Shown here in pieces: positions 1-10,400 of a DNA stretch of 64,000 nucleotides. How positions within the stretch are numbered: position 1 is the first letter of the stretch; every line of letters begins with the position of its first letter. The translations under genes were made by a program, and so were the position numbers. This stretch comes from Pomphorhynchus laevis (taxonomy: Eukaryota; Acanthocephala; Palaeacanthocephala; Echinorhynchida; Pomphorhynchidae), in the NCBI GenBank assembly GCA_012934845.2, contig WNNJ02000171.1, positions 62,001 to 126,000 of the forward strand. Direction: 5' to 3'. The notes under the pieces were generated by a model. The model was not told the DNA's origin. It did no database searches and worked only from the letters and a program-made list of their open reading frames with translations.

Positions 1-148
1 CGATTGGAAAATTGCAGAGAATTCATGGAAAACCTGCTAGACACGGAGGTAACTTGCTGTTATTGACCAACAAAGACACTTAAAGTACTGTTTCGGTTAT
101 CTCCAGGGGTGCGGGGGTACTCCCCCTACAACCCCCAAACTTCAGAAT

Positions 149-547
149 TTGGTTATAATAAAACTAAACGAGCAACATGCTTGTAATGAGCTTTTCAAGT
201 TGTTTCTGAAATCCTTTGCAAAAAAGTACAGCAATAGAATAATTTTTAACTTGGTGAGAGCATATGAAACTGAGTTAAAAGTCTCTTTCGCCTCGAATGA
301 TCTACTAAGTGAATATATAAAATACATAAATGTAAACCTAGCCATGAGTGGACAACTCACAGTTAAGCCTATTATGGCATCCATTAAAATTACAAATCTG
401 CCAACTTATATAGTCAGCAATGAAATCTCTAAATTGGAAAATAATCTTATTATCTCTAATCTAAGACCGCTTATTGGGAAAAGAAGGTCAATAGTTGCCG
501 ATCGCTTTCGCCTCGGCCCCGCTGGAGAAGGCCGAAATCCTCACTAA
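149..547 (+). pseudogene. LINE D ORF1, N-terminal part (gag-like)
   Basis: An open stretch of 132 codons whose middle (KPIMASIKITNLPTYI) matches KPIMTSVKITNLPPQL of the D copy at 21430-21915 (-). This would be the nucleic-acid-binding ORF1 protein. The N-terminus is out of frame relative to copy 2, and the C-terminus departs from it after NLRPL. No known domain is recognisable beyond the shared family pattern. Confidence 0.65.
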
Positions 548-599
548 GTGCAGTCTTGATCCTTTTATGGGATTCAACCTAGGGTTTGAACTAATCTCT

Positions 600-913
600 T
601 CTGATCCCTTCACTTACACTCACTGCAACAGATGTGATACGTGAGGGCACTGGTCCTCGACATGTCTCAACCTTCAACATGCGGATTTTGTGGCGTGGGC
701 CACAGCATGGAATCGGGCGAGAGGCGCGCCTCTCCCTCTGTATGTTCTAACTGCGGCGGGCCCCATCCCGCATGGTCAAGGAGATGCCAAGCCTTCAAAT
801 CATACAGGGATATGTTCGGTCAAAACATAAGTACGAACGCAACGAAAAATTCCTTCTCGAATGATGCGGCTAGGATGACATACTCTGAACTCCAAAAAAT
901 CGCCGATAATTAG
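600..913 (+). pseudogene. LINE D ORF1, zinc-knuckle region
   Basis: Codes for cysteine/histidine clusters of gag type: CGFCGVGHSMESGERRA, then CSNCGGPHPAWSRRC (C-x2-C-x3-H-x6-C). A further knuckle lies just upstream (CNRCD...GHWSSTC) but is broken by a stop. The D copy at 21160-21410 (-) has the same series. Such knuckles bind element RNA in I- and Jockey-type LINEs. The following coding (about 913-1180) is low complexity and out of frame. Confidence 0.7.
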
Positions 914-1199
914 ATTCAATCGGCTTTTAAAAAACTCGAGGATCTTATCTCGGTTTTGGCTTTAGCGCTTTACGCGTCTCCTCTAGTCCAAAGAACCGCT
1001 GTATACCTAAGTCAAAGAAAAGAGGAGGGCTCGGCCCACGTCATTCCCCCTCTAAAGATTGTCAGAATTCTAAAGGAAAAGGCCTCAAAGGGCGAAGATA
1101 ATGCCCGTGGGCAAGTGCCCACTCTGGGTAGCGCTAGTGGTAGAGGGGGTAACCTTTCCACCCCTAGCTCCGTCTAGGGTTGAGACAATCCCACACAGC

Positions 1200-1960
1200 T
1201 GACCTAACACAATGCAGAGTACTCGCGAGCCTTTTTCACAAATATTCTTGAATGGAATTCGGGAGGAGCTTCAGCCCTTCGACTTCTATCTGCTAGAGAT
1301 GCAGATGTTATAATCGTTCAGGAGACGCGGTCTATCCGTCTCTCCCAGGACATTACTCGATTTTTACCAAAGCACATTTGTTCCCACTATACTCCATACA
1401 TAACACCACCTCACTCCTCTTCATCTCAAGGCCTTTTAACCTTAGTTAGATGCTCCTTAAAGTCTTCCCTCCTAACAAACTATTCTTGTCCAGCCCTTTA
1501 TTGTTTAGTAGTTTCACTCTGTAAGAACGGTAAACGCCTCAGTCTAGCCAATGTCTACATCCGTTCAGGTGAGATTAACAAGAACCGTGACCTTCTGGAT
1601 ATGATTATTGACAGCGGATATAACATGGTACTTGGTGATTTCAACGACAGAACTGGTCGTTAGATTAATGCTGAACTTCGCAGAGCCAGGAACGGTTATC
1701 TTATTCATACGTCCCCCACATTTCATTGCACATCAACAAATTCACTACTCGACTTGTTACTGCTCCATGAGAGGTGGTTGTTTAAACCCCACTGTACAGA
1801 GCAGTCCCGTCAATATCTGTTCACCTCTCATGACTGGATTCGCTGGCGGATAGAGAAGGATACGCTGTTTCGAAAGAGATTCCACTTTGATCCTATCAGA
1901 GTAATCTTCTTTCAGGCAGCTATCCAACGCTTCCCTCGGATTAGTAATGAGAGTTAAACC
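1200..1960 (+). pseudogene. LINE D APE-type endonuclease (broken)
   Basis: Fragments in several frames match an exonuclease-endonuclease-phosphatase fold: a VIIVQET glutamate motif near 1305, YIRSGEINKNRDLL, LGDFNDRTG near 1630 (catalytic D and N), and a terminal TSHDWIRW in the place of the usual SDH motif near 1830. In LINEs this domain nicks the target DNA to prime reverse transcription. Stops and frameshifts (for example after DRTGR) rule out a product. Confidence 0.7.
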
Positions 1961-2460
1961 GGATTTAATTCCTACCTATCTTCGCAAGCTACTGCGTTAC
2001 TTTCGACAAACTAAAAAGGTCGTATATACAGTCCCACTCTGACAAAACTCAAGACCTTAGCATATTTGCTTCGTCTACCCAATCTCTCTGCTTCTGCCAG
2101 GCAAGTTTTCTCGAAAGAATATTGGAGCACTAGATATAGGTTTCAACTGGGTAAGGATAGGGCAAGCATTGCTTCCCTTAATCCAGCCCAGCCTTCCTTC
2201 TGGAAGATATTCAATAAGGAGAAGTTTGTCTGTTAAAAGGATAGAGCATTACGTTAGGTTGGTAATATAGGTCTTGGCAAAGTTTCGGTTGAGTCACTAT
2301 TCCTACATAGTTATGGAGGCACTAAATCACCTCAGCAAATACCGCCTTGGGGAGACTTCAGGAGTAGAGACTTATCTGTCACAGATATCCTTAACTCCTG
2401 GGGCCTCTTTCGGGCACCTCCAAATCCCTCGCTCCACTCTCTTCTCGTGTCTGTCAGCTT

Positions 2461-3349
2461 TTGTCAGTCGAACAAAGAAGAGAAGTTGCTGTCACAATGC
2501 TATTAGCTGCCCCAATCGATGTGGCCGGCATCAACATCAGTAGACGAATTTTTATTCCAAAAAGGTTTCCGGTCTCATGTCATAAAGACTTGCAGCCCAT
2601 TTCGATTCAAAATTCCCTCGTATCGATCTACAAAAAAGCGCTTGCGCGTAGAATCTGCGATCATCTGAGTAGGCGAAATTTAATTACACAAAGTTTCCAT
2701 GGGTTCGTCAAAGGTCGCTCGGTTCATTCAGCGGTAGGTGAAGTGCATCAGTTTTGTCAGGAGAATAGTCATCAACTTGCTGTGGCTGTTTTCCTTGATT
2801 TTTCCGCTGCATTTAATCGCATCTCCATTCCCTTTGTTGTCTATTCTCTCAGGTCCCTCCGGTTGCCTGCGAAAAAATGTTAACAGGGTGGAGATACTGC
2901 TGTACACCAAGCAATTCTATTATGAAGACGACCCTGATGCGCGTCAGTTCTACCCTATTACGGGTGTGTTCCAAGGATCCCCTCTTTCTCCTACCTTGTT
3001 TATTGCTGCTTCCATTGAACTGTTCAAAATATTTAAACGCGAACAACGTCTAGTGGTATACGCTGATGATACCACAGCCCTATTCTCTGGACGCAGATGC
3101 AAAGACGTAGTCTCGGACATCAGCCGTTTTTTCTTAAGATTAAAAGACAAGTTACCCAAATTCAATCTTATTTTAAAGTCCGCCAAATCGCAGGTGGTTG
3201 TCTTTAACTTCGCCCCAGCAACAAAGCAAACACTTAAGAGACTAGCACTCTCTGTACTCTCCTCCATTTTGACAAATCAACCCCTCCCTGTCTTCACGAG
3301 TCGAGTTAAATACCTGGGGTTCACCGTTACGGTGAACTGGTCGGCGTAA
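2461..3349 (+). pseudogene. LINE D reverse transcriptase (broken)
   Basis: Two overlapping open frames (2461-2883 and 2738-3349) carry the RT core. The fingers motif reads KDLQPISIQNSLVSIYKKAL. It is followed by HGFVKGRSVHSAVGEV, VFLDFSAAFNRI (motif A), GVFQGSPLSPTLF (motif B), VYADDTTALF (motif C, both aspartates kept) and VKYLGF (motif E). At least one frameshift near 2880 splits the domain. The C-terminal tail continues to about 3540 with homology to the other D copies. The stretch 1960-2460 is the endonuclease-RT linker and has decayed. Confidence 0.85.
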
Positions 3350-3560
3350 GCAGTCCCGGATAGACTTAAACGTATCCTGAAGAGAGCTAAGTGGGCCCTG
3401 AAACGGGCCCAGAATATGTCATTAATAGGGAAAACCCAGGTGCGCGTCTGGGGCACTTAGGCTATCTCGGGATTAGTCTTCTTTTCTAGAGGACGTCCCC
3501 CCAGAGCAAAGGCTAAGGCTTCTCAAGCTGCTCATCTTGCGAAAATTTAAAAACAAATAC

Positions 3561-5065
3561 GCGAAAAAAGTGTAACAATACAACTATCTCTCTAATGGTA
3601 TTGTAATATCAATTATAAGCGGGCTAGCCAACTTCCGAATTGAGAAAAGCTTCTCCTAGTTGAGGTTCATCGATAAATTTCAATTATTACTAACCTGGTT
3701 GGAAGAATCTTTTTTATTCTTTGGATTAACAGAGTTTACCATCGAAGAATCGCTATATATTTTCGTTCTAGTTAAGTGCTTCGAAGCACCATCGTTTCCT
3801 AATTTAATGTTTTTGATTCGTTTGAATATACATGTAACATTCGACAGTTTCTCATTGCAGTTATTTCAATTTCGACAGTTTCTCATGACAAATTTTTCAA
3901 GTTCGACATTTTCTCATTGCAGCTTTTTTTTTCACGTTTGAATTTCTCATCAGAGTTGTTCACCTTCGACAATCAAAACACCACTCAGCAAGCAAGCACT
4001 TATTACCAGCAGTTTCACATGAAACAAATTGTTAATTTCTGAAAATAGAGAAATACCGGAAACGTATAAAGCGGGAATCAATCCTAGTGAGATTTTCCAT
4101 TATGGAAAAAGACATAATGAGTACTTGATGTTGTTTCGACACCTTCCAAGGCAAAGCAAGATTTACTTTCTCAAAATTTCTTAATTCCGCTTAGAAGGGA
4201 AACATTCATAATCAAGCTTACTTTTCTAAATGAAAAATCAAGAAATAATTGGACAGTGGAACACCTAGTATAGATTAAGCTATTTAAAAGTCACAAAAAT
4301 ATCAAAATATATCAAACATGATGAATATTATACAAAAATTGCCTTTACTAAGGCGAATTCAAAGATAATTATTTTAAACATTTTGAAACTAAAAACCTAG
4401 CATCGCTACATGATCTTTTCCCGACATTAACGGTTAAAAATATTCCAGAATATGTTGAAATTGAAGAAATAGAAGAACTATGTAAATGAGACGGTTGCAA
4501 ATTCGTGGGTTCGTGCTTAAGTTGAAATACTGAGGATGAGGCTATAAAAATTAAGGGAGATTTCGACAAACTAAAGAGATTCAGAAAGGCCAGACCTGGC
4601 CTGGGTGGTCAAGAGGTGAAAGTTTAATTTTTAACGAAAAAATTTAGATGCATCCTTAATGTTTTAAGTGTCAGCAGTGGTGGGGGCTATTAACTCAATA
4701 GCGATGTATTAATATAGGTTTTTAATAATACTATTACATAATGTTTGAAGGATGTAAGAGAAAACGTTTCCAATAAAGCGGTCGGATAAACTTTTGGAGG
4801 AGTCAACAGTTCTACCATATTTTTTACTAGGAGAAGTCACTGACATTTGAACAAATTATACAAAATGAGGAATAGTTTACGAAGTGCAAATTTTCGGGGA
4901 ATGCACAGCTAGTTGAGGATTTGGAGTTGTCTATTTTGTCCATACAATGTGAGGATACAATTAGATTTTTCGAAGGTATGCCTAAATATTCGAGGTCATT
5001 GTAGCAAACTGTAAAAAGCTGTTGCAGAAGCAATTAAAAAAGTTTGAGATCTAAAGTAAATACAA
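3561..5065. other. no gene seen; AT-rich unique-looking DNA
   Basis: No open frame here resembles a known protein. The stretch holds the 31-bp tandem repeat at 3840-3932. Around 4360-4570 there are remnants of coding-like sequence (for example VEIEEIEELCK) that I cannot assign. The rest is AT-rich with no clear repeats. Confidence 0.5.
3840..3932. repeat. 31-bp tandem repeat, three units
   Basis: Three successive units begin TTCGACAGTTTCTCATTGCA or close variants at 3840, 3871 and 3902. A fourth, diverged unit follows, and a final TTCGAC lies at 3964. It is a simple minisatellite with no coding signal. Confidence 0.8.
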
Positions 5066-5152
5066 TTTCAGTTCCAGATTTCAGTTCCAGATTTCAGTTC
5101 CAGATTTCAGTTCCAGATTTCAGTTCCAGATTTCAGTTCCAGATTTCAGTTC
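5066..5152. repeat. 13-bp tandem repeat at the 5' end of LINE A1
   Basis: About 6.5 copies of TTTCAGTTCCAGA. The array runs directly into TTCAGTTCCGCTCGC, the conserved 5' start of A-type LINEs (compare CTGTCAGTTCCGCTCGC near 28914), so the unit seems to be an expansion of the element's first bases. Tandem monomers at LINE 5' ends can act as promoters; no such role is shown here. Confidence 0.85.
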
Positions 5153-5359
5153 CGCTCGCTTCACTCGCGGAAAATCTTATTCACCAAGATTGTAAAACAA
5201 TCAAACTTCAATCTTCGACGACAACCAACGACAACCTTCGACGACAACAAACGACAACCATCAACAACCATCGACGACATCCGCTCGCTACTTACAACTA
5301 ACGACTTGCAGACTAACGGAGTTTAAACATTCTTGATTATAACTAATTAACATTTTATT

Positions 5360-6690
5360 ATGGCAAAGAGGAAGCTAACTAAAAATATCGGCCAGCAACT
5401 CAAGTCCGTCAAGGAAGCTTACATCGAAAAGCAAATTGAATGCGACAACAAGAACTGCAATGTTTGGACTCACGTCGCCATTCCTTTCACTGACGAGGAC
5501 AACGTTTCAAATCGGAATTTCCTCTGCGGCTTCTGTTGTGCTGCCCTCGTAGGTAAGCTAATGAAGAATGACCACTCAAACGGTGGAGACGTTCTGAACG
5601 CTAACAAAACAGATTTGTGCTCAATTAATAAACTTGTTATCTCTCAGTCGACTCAGACCGCTGTTATACATGGAACATCAACAAACGACAACATATATTC
5701 CGATCTATCGTCGTCATCCGTTTGCTTACTAACTCCTTCGTCATCTACGAAACCCGTTCTTGAAACTTCTCTCACACACACTCCTCCTTTAACTACGGAT
5801 AAAACTTCCCATAATCTTCATCTTCCTAACAATGCAAATAGTAAAGTCCTTCATCTCGTACCACATTTTTCCTATTCATCCCCACATCTAAATACATCTC
5901 ATACTTCTTTCTTCTCTTCACGTACTCCTTACTCTACCTCTACCGTATCACTTCTCAATAATTTACATCCTTCTGTCAAAATTATCTCCAGTAACATCTC
6001 CGTTCAATCTATTCAACAATCCACTTCTGTCACAATGCTCCAACCGTATCACCTATCAATAATTTACATCCTTCCGTCAAAATCATCTACAGTAACATCT
6101 CCGATCAACCGATTCAACACTCCACTCCTGTCACACATGCTCCAAACTATCTTAAATCTTCACTTAGCACCCCGGTCATTCCCACGTCGATCTGCTCTTC
6201 TGCCTCTACTGCTACCAGGTCTTTCCGTCCACCACTACGTAATCGTTTTCCTTCGCGCGATCGATGCATTATCATATCTAATTTAAAGGTTTCCGAATCT
6301 GCTTCTCCTCAATGTCGCCTCGATGATGATGTATCTGCTTTCAGGTCTATCTAGCAACCATTCTTCCTGATAATAATCCCTCCCTCTTCAATAATATCGC
6401 TGATGTATCTTTGATCCGTTTAAACAAATCTACTAAATCCAATCATCTCAGTCCTCCACTCCTAAAGATTGTTTTCCGACATAATTCACATGCATCCTTG
6501 GTACTTTCCCAACGTTTTTAACTTCTTACCACCTCGACTACTAGTCGTATCTTTCCTGACCGCTCCCCATCTGATATTGCCCAGCTCAATTTAGCTCGCA
6601 TTGAGAAACATCGACGTGAAACAAACGGCGAGTCATCCTTATCTATACATCAAATCAATGGAAATTTTCACGTTGTACACACAATGCCAT
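5360..6690 (+). pseudogene. LINE A1 ORF1 (half PHD finger plus RNA-binding-like domain), frameshifted
   Basis: Residues 28-66 form a zinc-binding unit: ECDNKNCNVWTHV followed by FLCGFC. It looks like the C-terminal half of a PHD finger (C-x4-C-x2-W-x-H ... F-x-C-x2-C). A long Ser/Thr/Pro-rich linker follows. The frame then shifts near 6040 and runs out of frame to a stop at 6286. In the right frame the conserved C-terminal domain continues (LIRLNKSTKSNHLSPPLLKIVF; RIFPDRSPSDIAQLNLARIE) to about 6690 with further stops. ORF1 proteins of this type bind LINE RNA. A TAA stop lies 6 bases before the ORF2 ATG. Confidence 0.8.
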
Positions 6691-6697
6691 AAATTCG

Positions 6698-9598
6698 ATG
6701 GCGTCCCATCTCTCCCCCTTGTCTTCTTCGCTAGTCGATCTCGCTCCTAAGCATACTTTTCGTCTTAGTCTATTCAACACTCGCTCCATTCTTCATAAAG
6801 CTGATATGCTCCTTGATATCTTCGATCAATTATCTATCGATATTCTCGGCATTACCGAATCCTGTCATTGTGACTCCGTCGATCTTGCTATTCGTCTTCT
6901 ATGTCGCTCTGGTTGTTCTTTAGTTGAATCAGCTCGTCCAATTGCCTCTCATACATCTACTAATTTTAACCATGGCGGTATAGTTGCCATTGCTCGTCAC
7001 CCAATGTCTTTACGTAAAATTAACGTTAACATCCGTTACACCTCGTTCGAATTACTCATATGCAGATTATTAACTCATTTCCCTCTGGAACTTGTGATTG
7101 TATACCGTCCAGGTTCAGTTGCCCCCTCACGTATCTTCTTTAACGACCTTGCAGATCTTATGTCTCACTGTTCCTTGTCTTATACTCCTTCTTTTGTTCT
7201 CGGTGACTTTAACATTCGTCTTGATCGCCCGGCTGACTCTGACTCTATCACTTTAACTAATCTTTTTTCTGATTTTAACTATAAATTACTTTCAACAAGC
7301 CCAACTCATATTCTCGGCGGTGCTCTCGACATCATTGCTGTACCTATCTGCTTCAATGACTATACTTCCTTGTCAATTACTGATCCCGGTTTGTCCGATC
7401 ATTTCCTTGTCACTCTTACTTTTACTCGTCCCCATCCTCCTTCTCCGCCTCCACCAATATCCACACCAAGTCGACCCTGGAAACTTCTCGATATCCCTAT
7501 TCTCTGCCCAGCCTTACTCAATTCTTCACTCTTTTCACTTCCTCTTAACTATCTCTCTCCCGATGATCTCTGCATTCTGTTTGATTCTAAACTTTTGTAC
7601 ATCATCAATAAACTTCTGCCTAGTCGACTCCGATGCTCTCAGCGCTTGCGCAATGCTCCCTGGTTCGATTCTGACTGTAGTCTTTCTAAACGTCGACTCC
7701 GTCACTTTTTTCGTGTGTATAATCGCTTTCTTAAACATTCTCCCAACTCACTCCCTCCAAATCTCCGTGATTCCTACTTTTCTCTACGCCGTTCACATCT
7801 TATTCTTATACGTACTAAACGTACCATATTTAGGCGAAATCAACTCGATTCATCTTTCAACTCTAAATCTCATTGGAAAATCTTAAACTCAATTCTTTCA
7901 CGATCATCTACCCCTTGTAATATAAATTCTAATGAATTTTCTTATTATCTACAAACTAAGCTATCTAATTTACTTTCCCTACTACCCGTAGCCCCCTTGT
8001 ACCCACTCTTCTCTTTAAATACTTCCCTCCCAGAACTATTCCACCTTCTTCCCGTTTTGGCTGATGAAGTTTCTTTGGTTCTGTTGTCATTAACTAATAA
8101 AACCTCTCCTTCTGACCCAATTCCCACTCACTTGCTTAAAAATGACTGCTCATCTATCTCACCCTTCCTAACCACATTGTTCAACTCGTCCATCCGTAGC
8201 CGTACATTTTCTTCCATCTGGAAATGCGCCACTGTTCGTCTTATCATCAAAAAGCAATCTCTCTACTCCTCACTACCATCTTCGTACCGTCCTATCTCAC
8301 TTCTTCCAACCCTCTCTAAACTCCTTGAGCGTCTCGTTCTCAAGCAAGTTAATACATATCTCTTTTCCTCTAACTTGTTTCCTCCCTTCCAAGCCGCTTT
8401 TCGCTCTAATCACTCTACTGAAATTGCCTGTCTTAAAGTTTATAATGACTTACTCATCTCGCGCGATCATAAATTATGTAGTGTCATAGTTTCTCTTGAT
8501 CTATCGTCTGCTTTTGACATCGTCGATCACTCGATTCTTCTACATCGCCTTCGTCATGATTATGGCTTCTCTTTACCAACTGTATCATGGTTTTCTTCAT
8601 ATCTGTCAAACCGTACATTTCGCGTATATTCTAGCTCTTCTCTCTCCCATCCTTCATCCATCCCGACAGGTGTTCCACAAGGCTGTGTATTAGGCCCTAT
8701 GCTTTTCTCTCTTCTTCTCAGTGACTTGTCTTCGAATTCTCATACATTTAACTTTCATGTTATGCAATATGCTAATGACATTCTCATCTATGCTCACGCA
8801 CCTGCTTATCGTATTCATGATCTTAGTGTTTCTGTTTCCAGCTGTCTTGTCTCAATTTCCAATCATCTTTCTTCCCTTCGCCTTTCTCTGAATCCTGATA
8901 AATCTAAAGTTATTTGGATCTTACCTCGACGTTTTGGTTTAGAATCTCCCTCCGTATCATTAAATTCTACAATTCTTCCTATCGTTGATAATCTCGTTTT
9001 CCTAGGCTTGCATTTCGACAACCGACTTTCACTTACACCTTTCGTTAGTGATAAAGTATGCTCATCTACCTTGATACTCCGCAATCTCCGTCAAGTTCGT
9101 AGATTGATCGATTTATCTTCTTGTATGACTCTCATATCTTTTTTCTTTTTTTCTAGACTCGATTATTGTCTTAGTCTATTTTCCAACTCACCTAAATCCA
9201 CTCTTCTTCCCCTACAACGCATCGTCAACGCAGCTGTCCGAATTCTCCTCCGTCTTCGTCGTTTTGATCATACATCCTACCATCTTGCTTCTCTCGATTT
9301 GCCTACAATTTATTGTCGTGTTCAAATTCGTCTTCTTATCGTTGCTTTCCGCCTTGTAACTTTTCATACCCCTTCATTTCTCAACCTTCCTTTTCTCGAC
9401 AATTCTCGTACTGTGTATTGTGCTCTGCGTTCCCGTAATTCCCTTCTTTTACATGTCCCAATCTACTCTACCTCTTTTGGCTTCCGCTCCTTCGTTGTGG
9501 CTGCTCCTCTCTTGTGGAATCAACTGCCTATTCATATCCGCCAATCAACATCTATGCCGTACTTCAAACGCCAAATCCAATTTTATTTCAACAATTAA
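6698..9598 (+). CDS. LINE A1 ORF2: endonuclease plus reverse transcriptase, 966 aa
   Basis: One unbroken frame starting MASHLSPLSSS. Residues 1-245 are an APE endonuclease: LFNTRSILHKAD, LGITES, VIVYRPG, LGDFNIRLD, DPGLSDHFLVTL. About 450-800 is the RT: SYRPISLLPTLSKLLERL, FQAAFRSNHSTEIACL, VSLDLSSAFDIVDHS (A), GVPQGCVLGPMLF (B), QYANDILIY (C), LNPDKSKV (D), LVFLGLHFD (E). The C-terminal tail ends in the CR1/L2-type pattern LRSRNSLLLHVP...LWNQLP. The catalytic YADD box reads YAND, with the first metal-binding aspartate replaced by asparagine, so polymerase activity is doubtful despite the open frame. ORF1 lies directly upstream. Confidence 0.93.
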   Translation: MASHLSPLSSSLVDLAPKHTFRLSLFNTRSILHKADMLLDIFDQLSIDILGITESCHCDSVDLAIRLLCRSGCSLVESARPIASHTSTNFNHGGIVAIARHPMSLRKINVNIRYTSFELLICRLLTHFPLELVIVYRPGSVAPSRIFFNDLADLMSHCSLSYTPSFVLGDFNIRLDRPADSDSITLTNLFSDFNYKLLSTSPTHILGGALDIIAVPICFNDYTSLSITDPGLSDHFLVTLTFTRPHPPSPPPPISTPSRPWKLLDIPILCPALLNSSLFSLPLNYLSPDDLCILFDSKLLYIINKLLPSRLRCSQRLRNAPWFDSDCSLSKRRLRHFFRVYNRFLKHSPNSLPPNLRDSYFSLRRSHLILIRTKRTIFRRNQLDSSFNSKSHWKILNSILSRSSTPCNINSNEFSYYLQTKLSNLLSLLPVAPLYPLFSLNTSLPELFHLLPVLADEVSLVLLSLTNKTSPSDPIPTHLLKNDCSSISPFLTTLFNSSIRSRTFSSIWKCATVRLIIKKQSLYSSLPSSYRPISLLPTLSKLLERLVLKQVNTYLFSSNLFPPFQAAFRSNHSTEIACLKVYNDLLISRDHKLCSVIVSLDLSSAFDIVDHSILLHRLRHDYGFSLPTVSWFSSYLSNRTFRVYSSSSLSHPSSIPTGVPQGCVLGPMLFSLLLSDLSSNSHTFNFHVMQYANDILIYAHAPAYRIHDLSVSVSSCLVSISNHLSSLRLSLNPDKSKVIWILPRRFGLESPSVSLNSTILPIVDNLVFLGLHFDNRLSLTPFVSDKVCSSTLILRNLRQVRRLIDLSSCMTLISFFFFSRLDYCLSLFSNSPKSTLLPLQRIVNAAVRILLRLRRFDHTSYHLASLDLPTIYCRVQIRLLIVAFRLVTFHTPSFLNLPFLDNSRTVYCALRSRNSLLLHVPIYSTSFGFRSFVVAAPLLWNQLPIHIRQSTSMPYFKRQIQFYFNN

Positions 9599-9648
9599 CT
9601 AATTACCTGTGACCTTTAATGTTCTTATTTTTGTTAGTGGTCATGTAA

Positions 9649-9665
9649 GCGTGCATTTTGCACGC
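9649..9665 (+). promoter_or_regulatory. 3'-terminal stem-loop of LINE A1
   Basis: GCGTGCA, TTT, TGCACGC form a perfect 7-bp hairpin just before the ATTTGCCACGTTAAATAAA end. Equivalent hairpins lie at 34718-34734 and 52745-52760. In UnaL2/CR1-type LINEs a 3' stem-loop is the known recognition site for the element's own RT; that role is inferred here. Confidence 0.8.
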
Positions 9666-9719
9666 ATTTGCCACGTTAAATAAATTATTGTATTATTTAT
9701 TATTATTAATTGGAAATCG

Positions 9720-10400
9720 AAAGAAAAGAAATGGATTAAGACAAAAGGTTTGTCGAATATTACAAAGCTCTGACTAAAGTTCATTACCAAAAAAGACACA
9801 CAGTTTCTATTTTTGAAGCACTGTGGAAGGTTGATTATGACGTTTTGAACAAGGGAATCTATGATTTGTTGGAGGCGTGACCAGCATGTACAAAGATCTC
9901 TACTAATAGATTTTCAGCCTCGGCCATAAAACTGTTAGAAGAATAGGTACGGCTGGAGTTATGTAAAGTAATGATTAAACAGCAGTTTTGGAACTGGATT
10001 AAAAATGGGGTGAAATAATCTTTCTTCCAAATAGACCTGTTGTAATTGTACTGAAGGATGTTCGCCCTATCACGATCCACATCAGCCTCTTAATTCTTAA
10101 TGAGGGGCCTCTAGCAAGGAAACTCGGCGATTTTTGCAGTGAAACATATTTTTTAATAAACAATTTTGGGTTTCAGAAAAAGAACTGTAAGTTAGCGATT
10201 CAATCAATACCAGATTTCATCAAAAAATACAAACAGAAAGATTTTGTATTCGTTAGATTTCTCCGCTGCGTTTGATAGTGTAAGAATTAAGCGATATTTG
10301 AAGCATTTTGATACTATTAATACCCAATCATATCAAAGAAGGAATTATCAGATACCTTATTTACAAGTCAGCAAAATCAGAAGGAAGCGAAGAAGGTTAT
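9720..10400 (+). mobile_element. decayed LINE reverse-transcriptase fragment
   Basis: In shifting frames the DNA gives FLPNRPVVIVLKDVRPITIH, ARKLGDFC, NNFGFQKKN and, near 10245, LDFSAAFDSVRIKRYL. These are the fingers, the GF motif and motif A of a LINE RT. Many stops and frame changes are present and the clade cannot be told. It directly follows the tail of LINE A1, so A1 may have landed in it. 10400-10660 shows nothing clear. Confidence 0.55.

Larger units (their letters stand above)
95..3560 (+). mobile_element. LINE family D, copy 1 (decayed)
   Basis: A non-LTR retrotransposon with the order gag-like ORF1, zinc knuckles, APE-type endonuclease, reverse transcriptase. Each part aligns by eye with the minus-strand copy at 18240-21945, and the shared 5' motif GTGCGGGGGT lies near 107. 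The RT motifs (SPLSPTLF, VYADDTTAL, KYLGF) and the gag knuckles fit the Jockey/I/R1 group of LINEs. I cannot fix the clade, and no RNase H domain is visible. The reading frame is lost in many places, so this is a dead copy. The 3' end is taken where similarity to copy 2 fades, near 3550; no A-rich tail is obvious. Confidence 0.85.
5150..9715 (+). mobile_element. LINE A1, CR1/L2-like, nearly full length
   Basis: A 5'UTR (5150-5359) starts with a GC-rich CCGCTCGCTTCACTCGCGG motif. It is followed by a broken ORF1 (5360-6690), an open ORF2 (6698-9598), and a short 3'UTR with a stem-loop (9649-9665) and a TTATTATTATT tail near 9700. Protein similarity to A2b (30500-34770) and A3 (40600-43885, -) is very high, so the copy is young. 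ORF1 carries a frameshift and ORF2 a changed catalytic residue, so it is probably dead on its own. Confidence 0.92.

Noticed and set aside
3945-3975. TCATCAG at 3949 as another hammerhead
   Set aside because: On the minus strand CTGATGA is followed at once by GAAA with no room for stem II.
5152-5172. CCGCTCGC...CTCGCGG as a CRISPR-like or satellite repeat
   Set aside because: Occurs once per LINE 5' end, not in regular arrays with spacers.
7320-7886. 188-codon open frame overlapping LINE A1 ORF2 (also at 32404 and 42376)
   Set aside because: It is a shadow frame of the conserved ORF2; its sequence follows from ORF2 codons and C-rich composition.
8062-8080. CTGATGAAG in LINE A ORF2 as a ribozyme core
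   Set aside because: It is coding (ADEVS) and has no matching GAAA/GTC boxes or stems.
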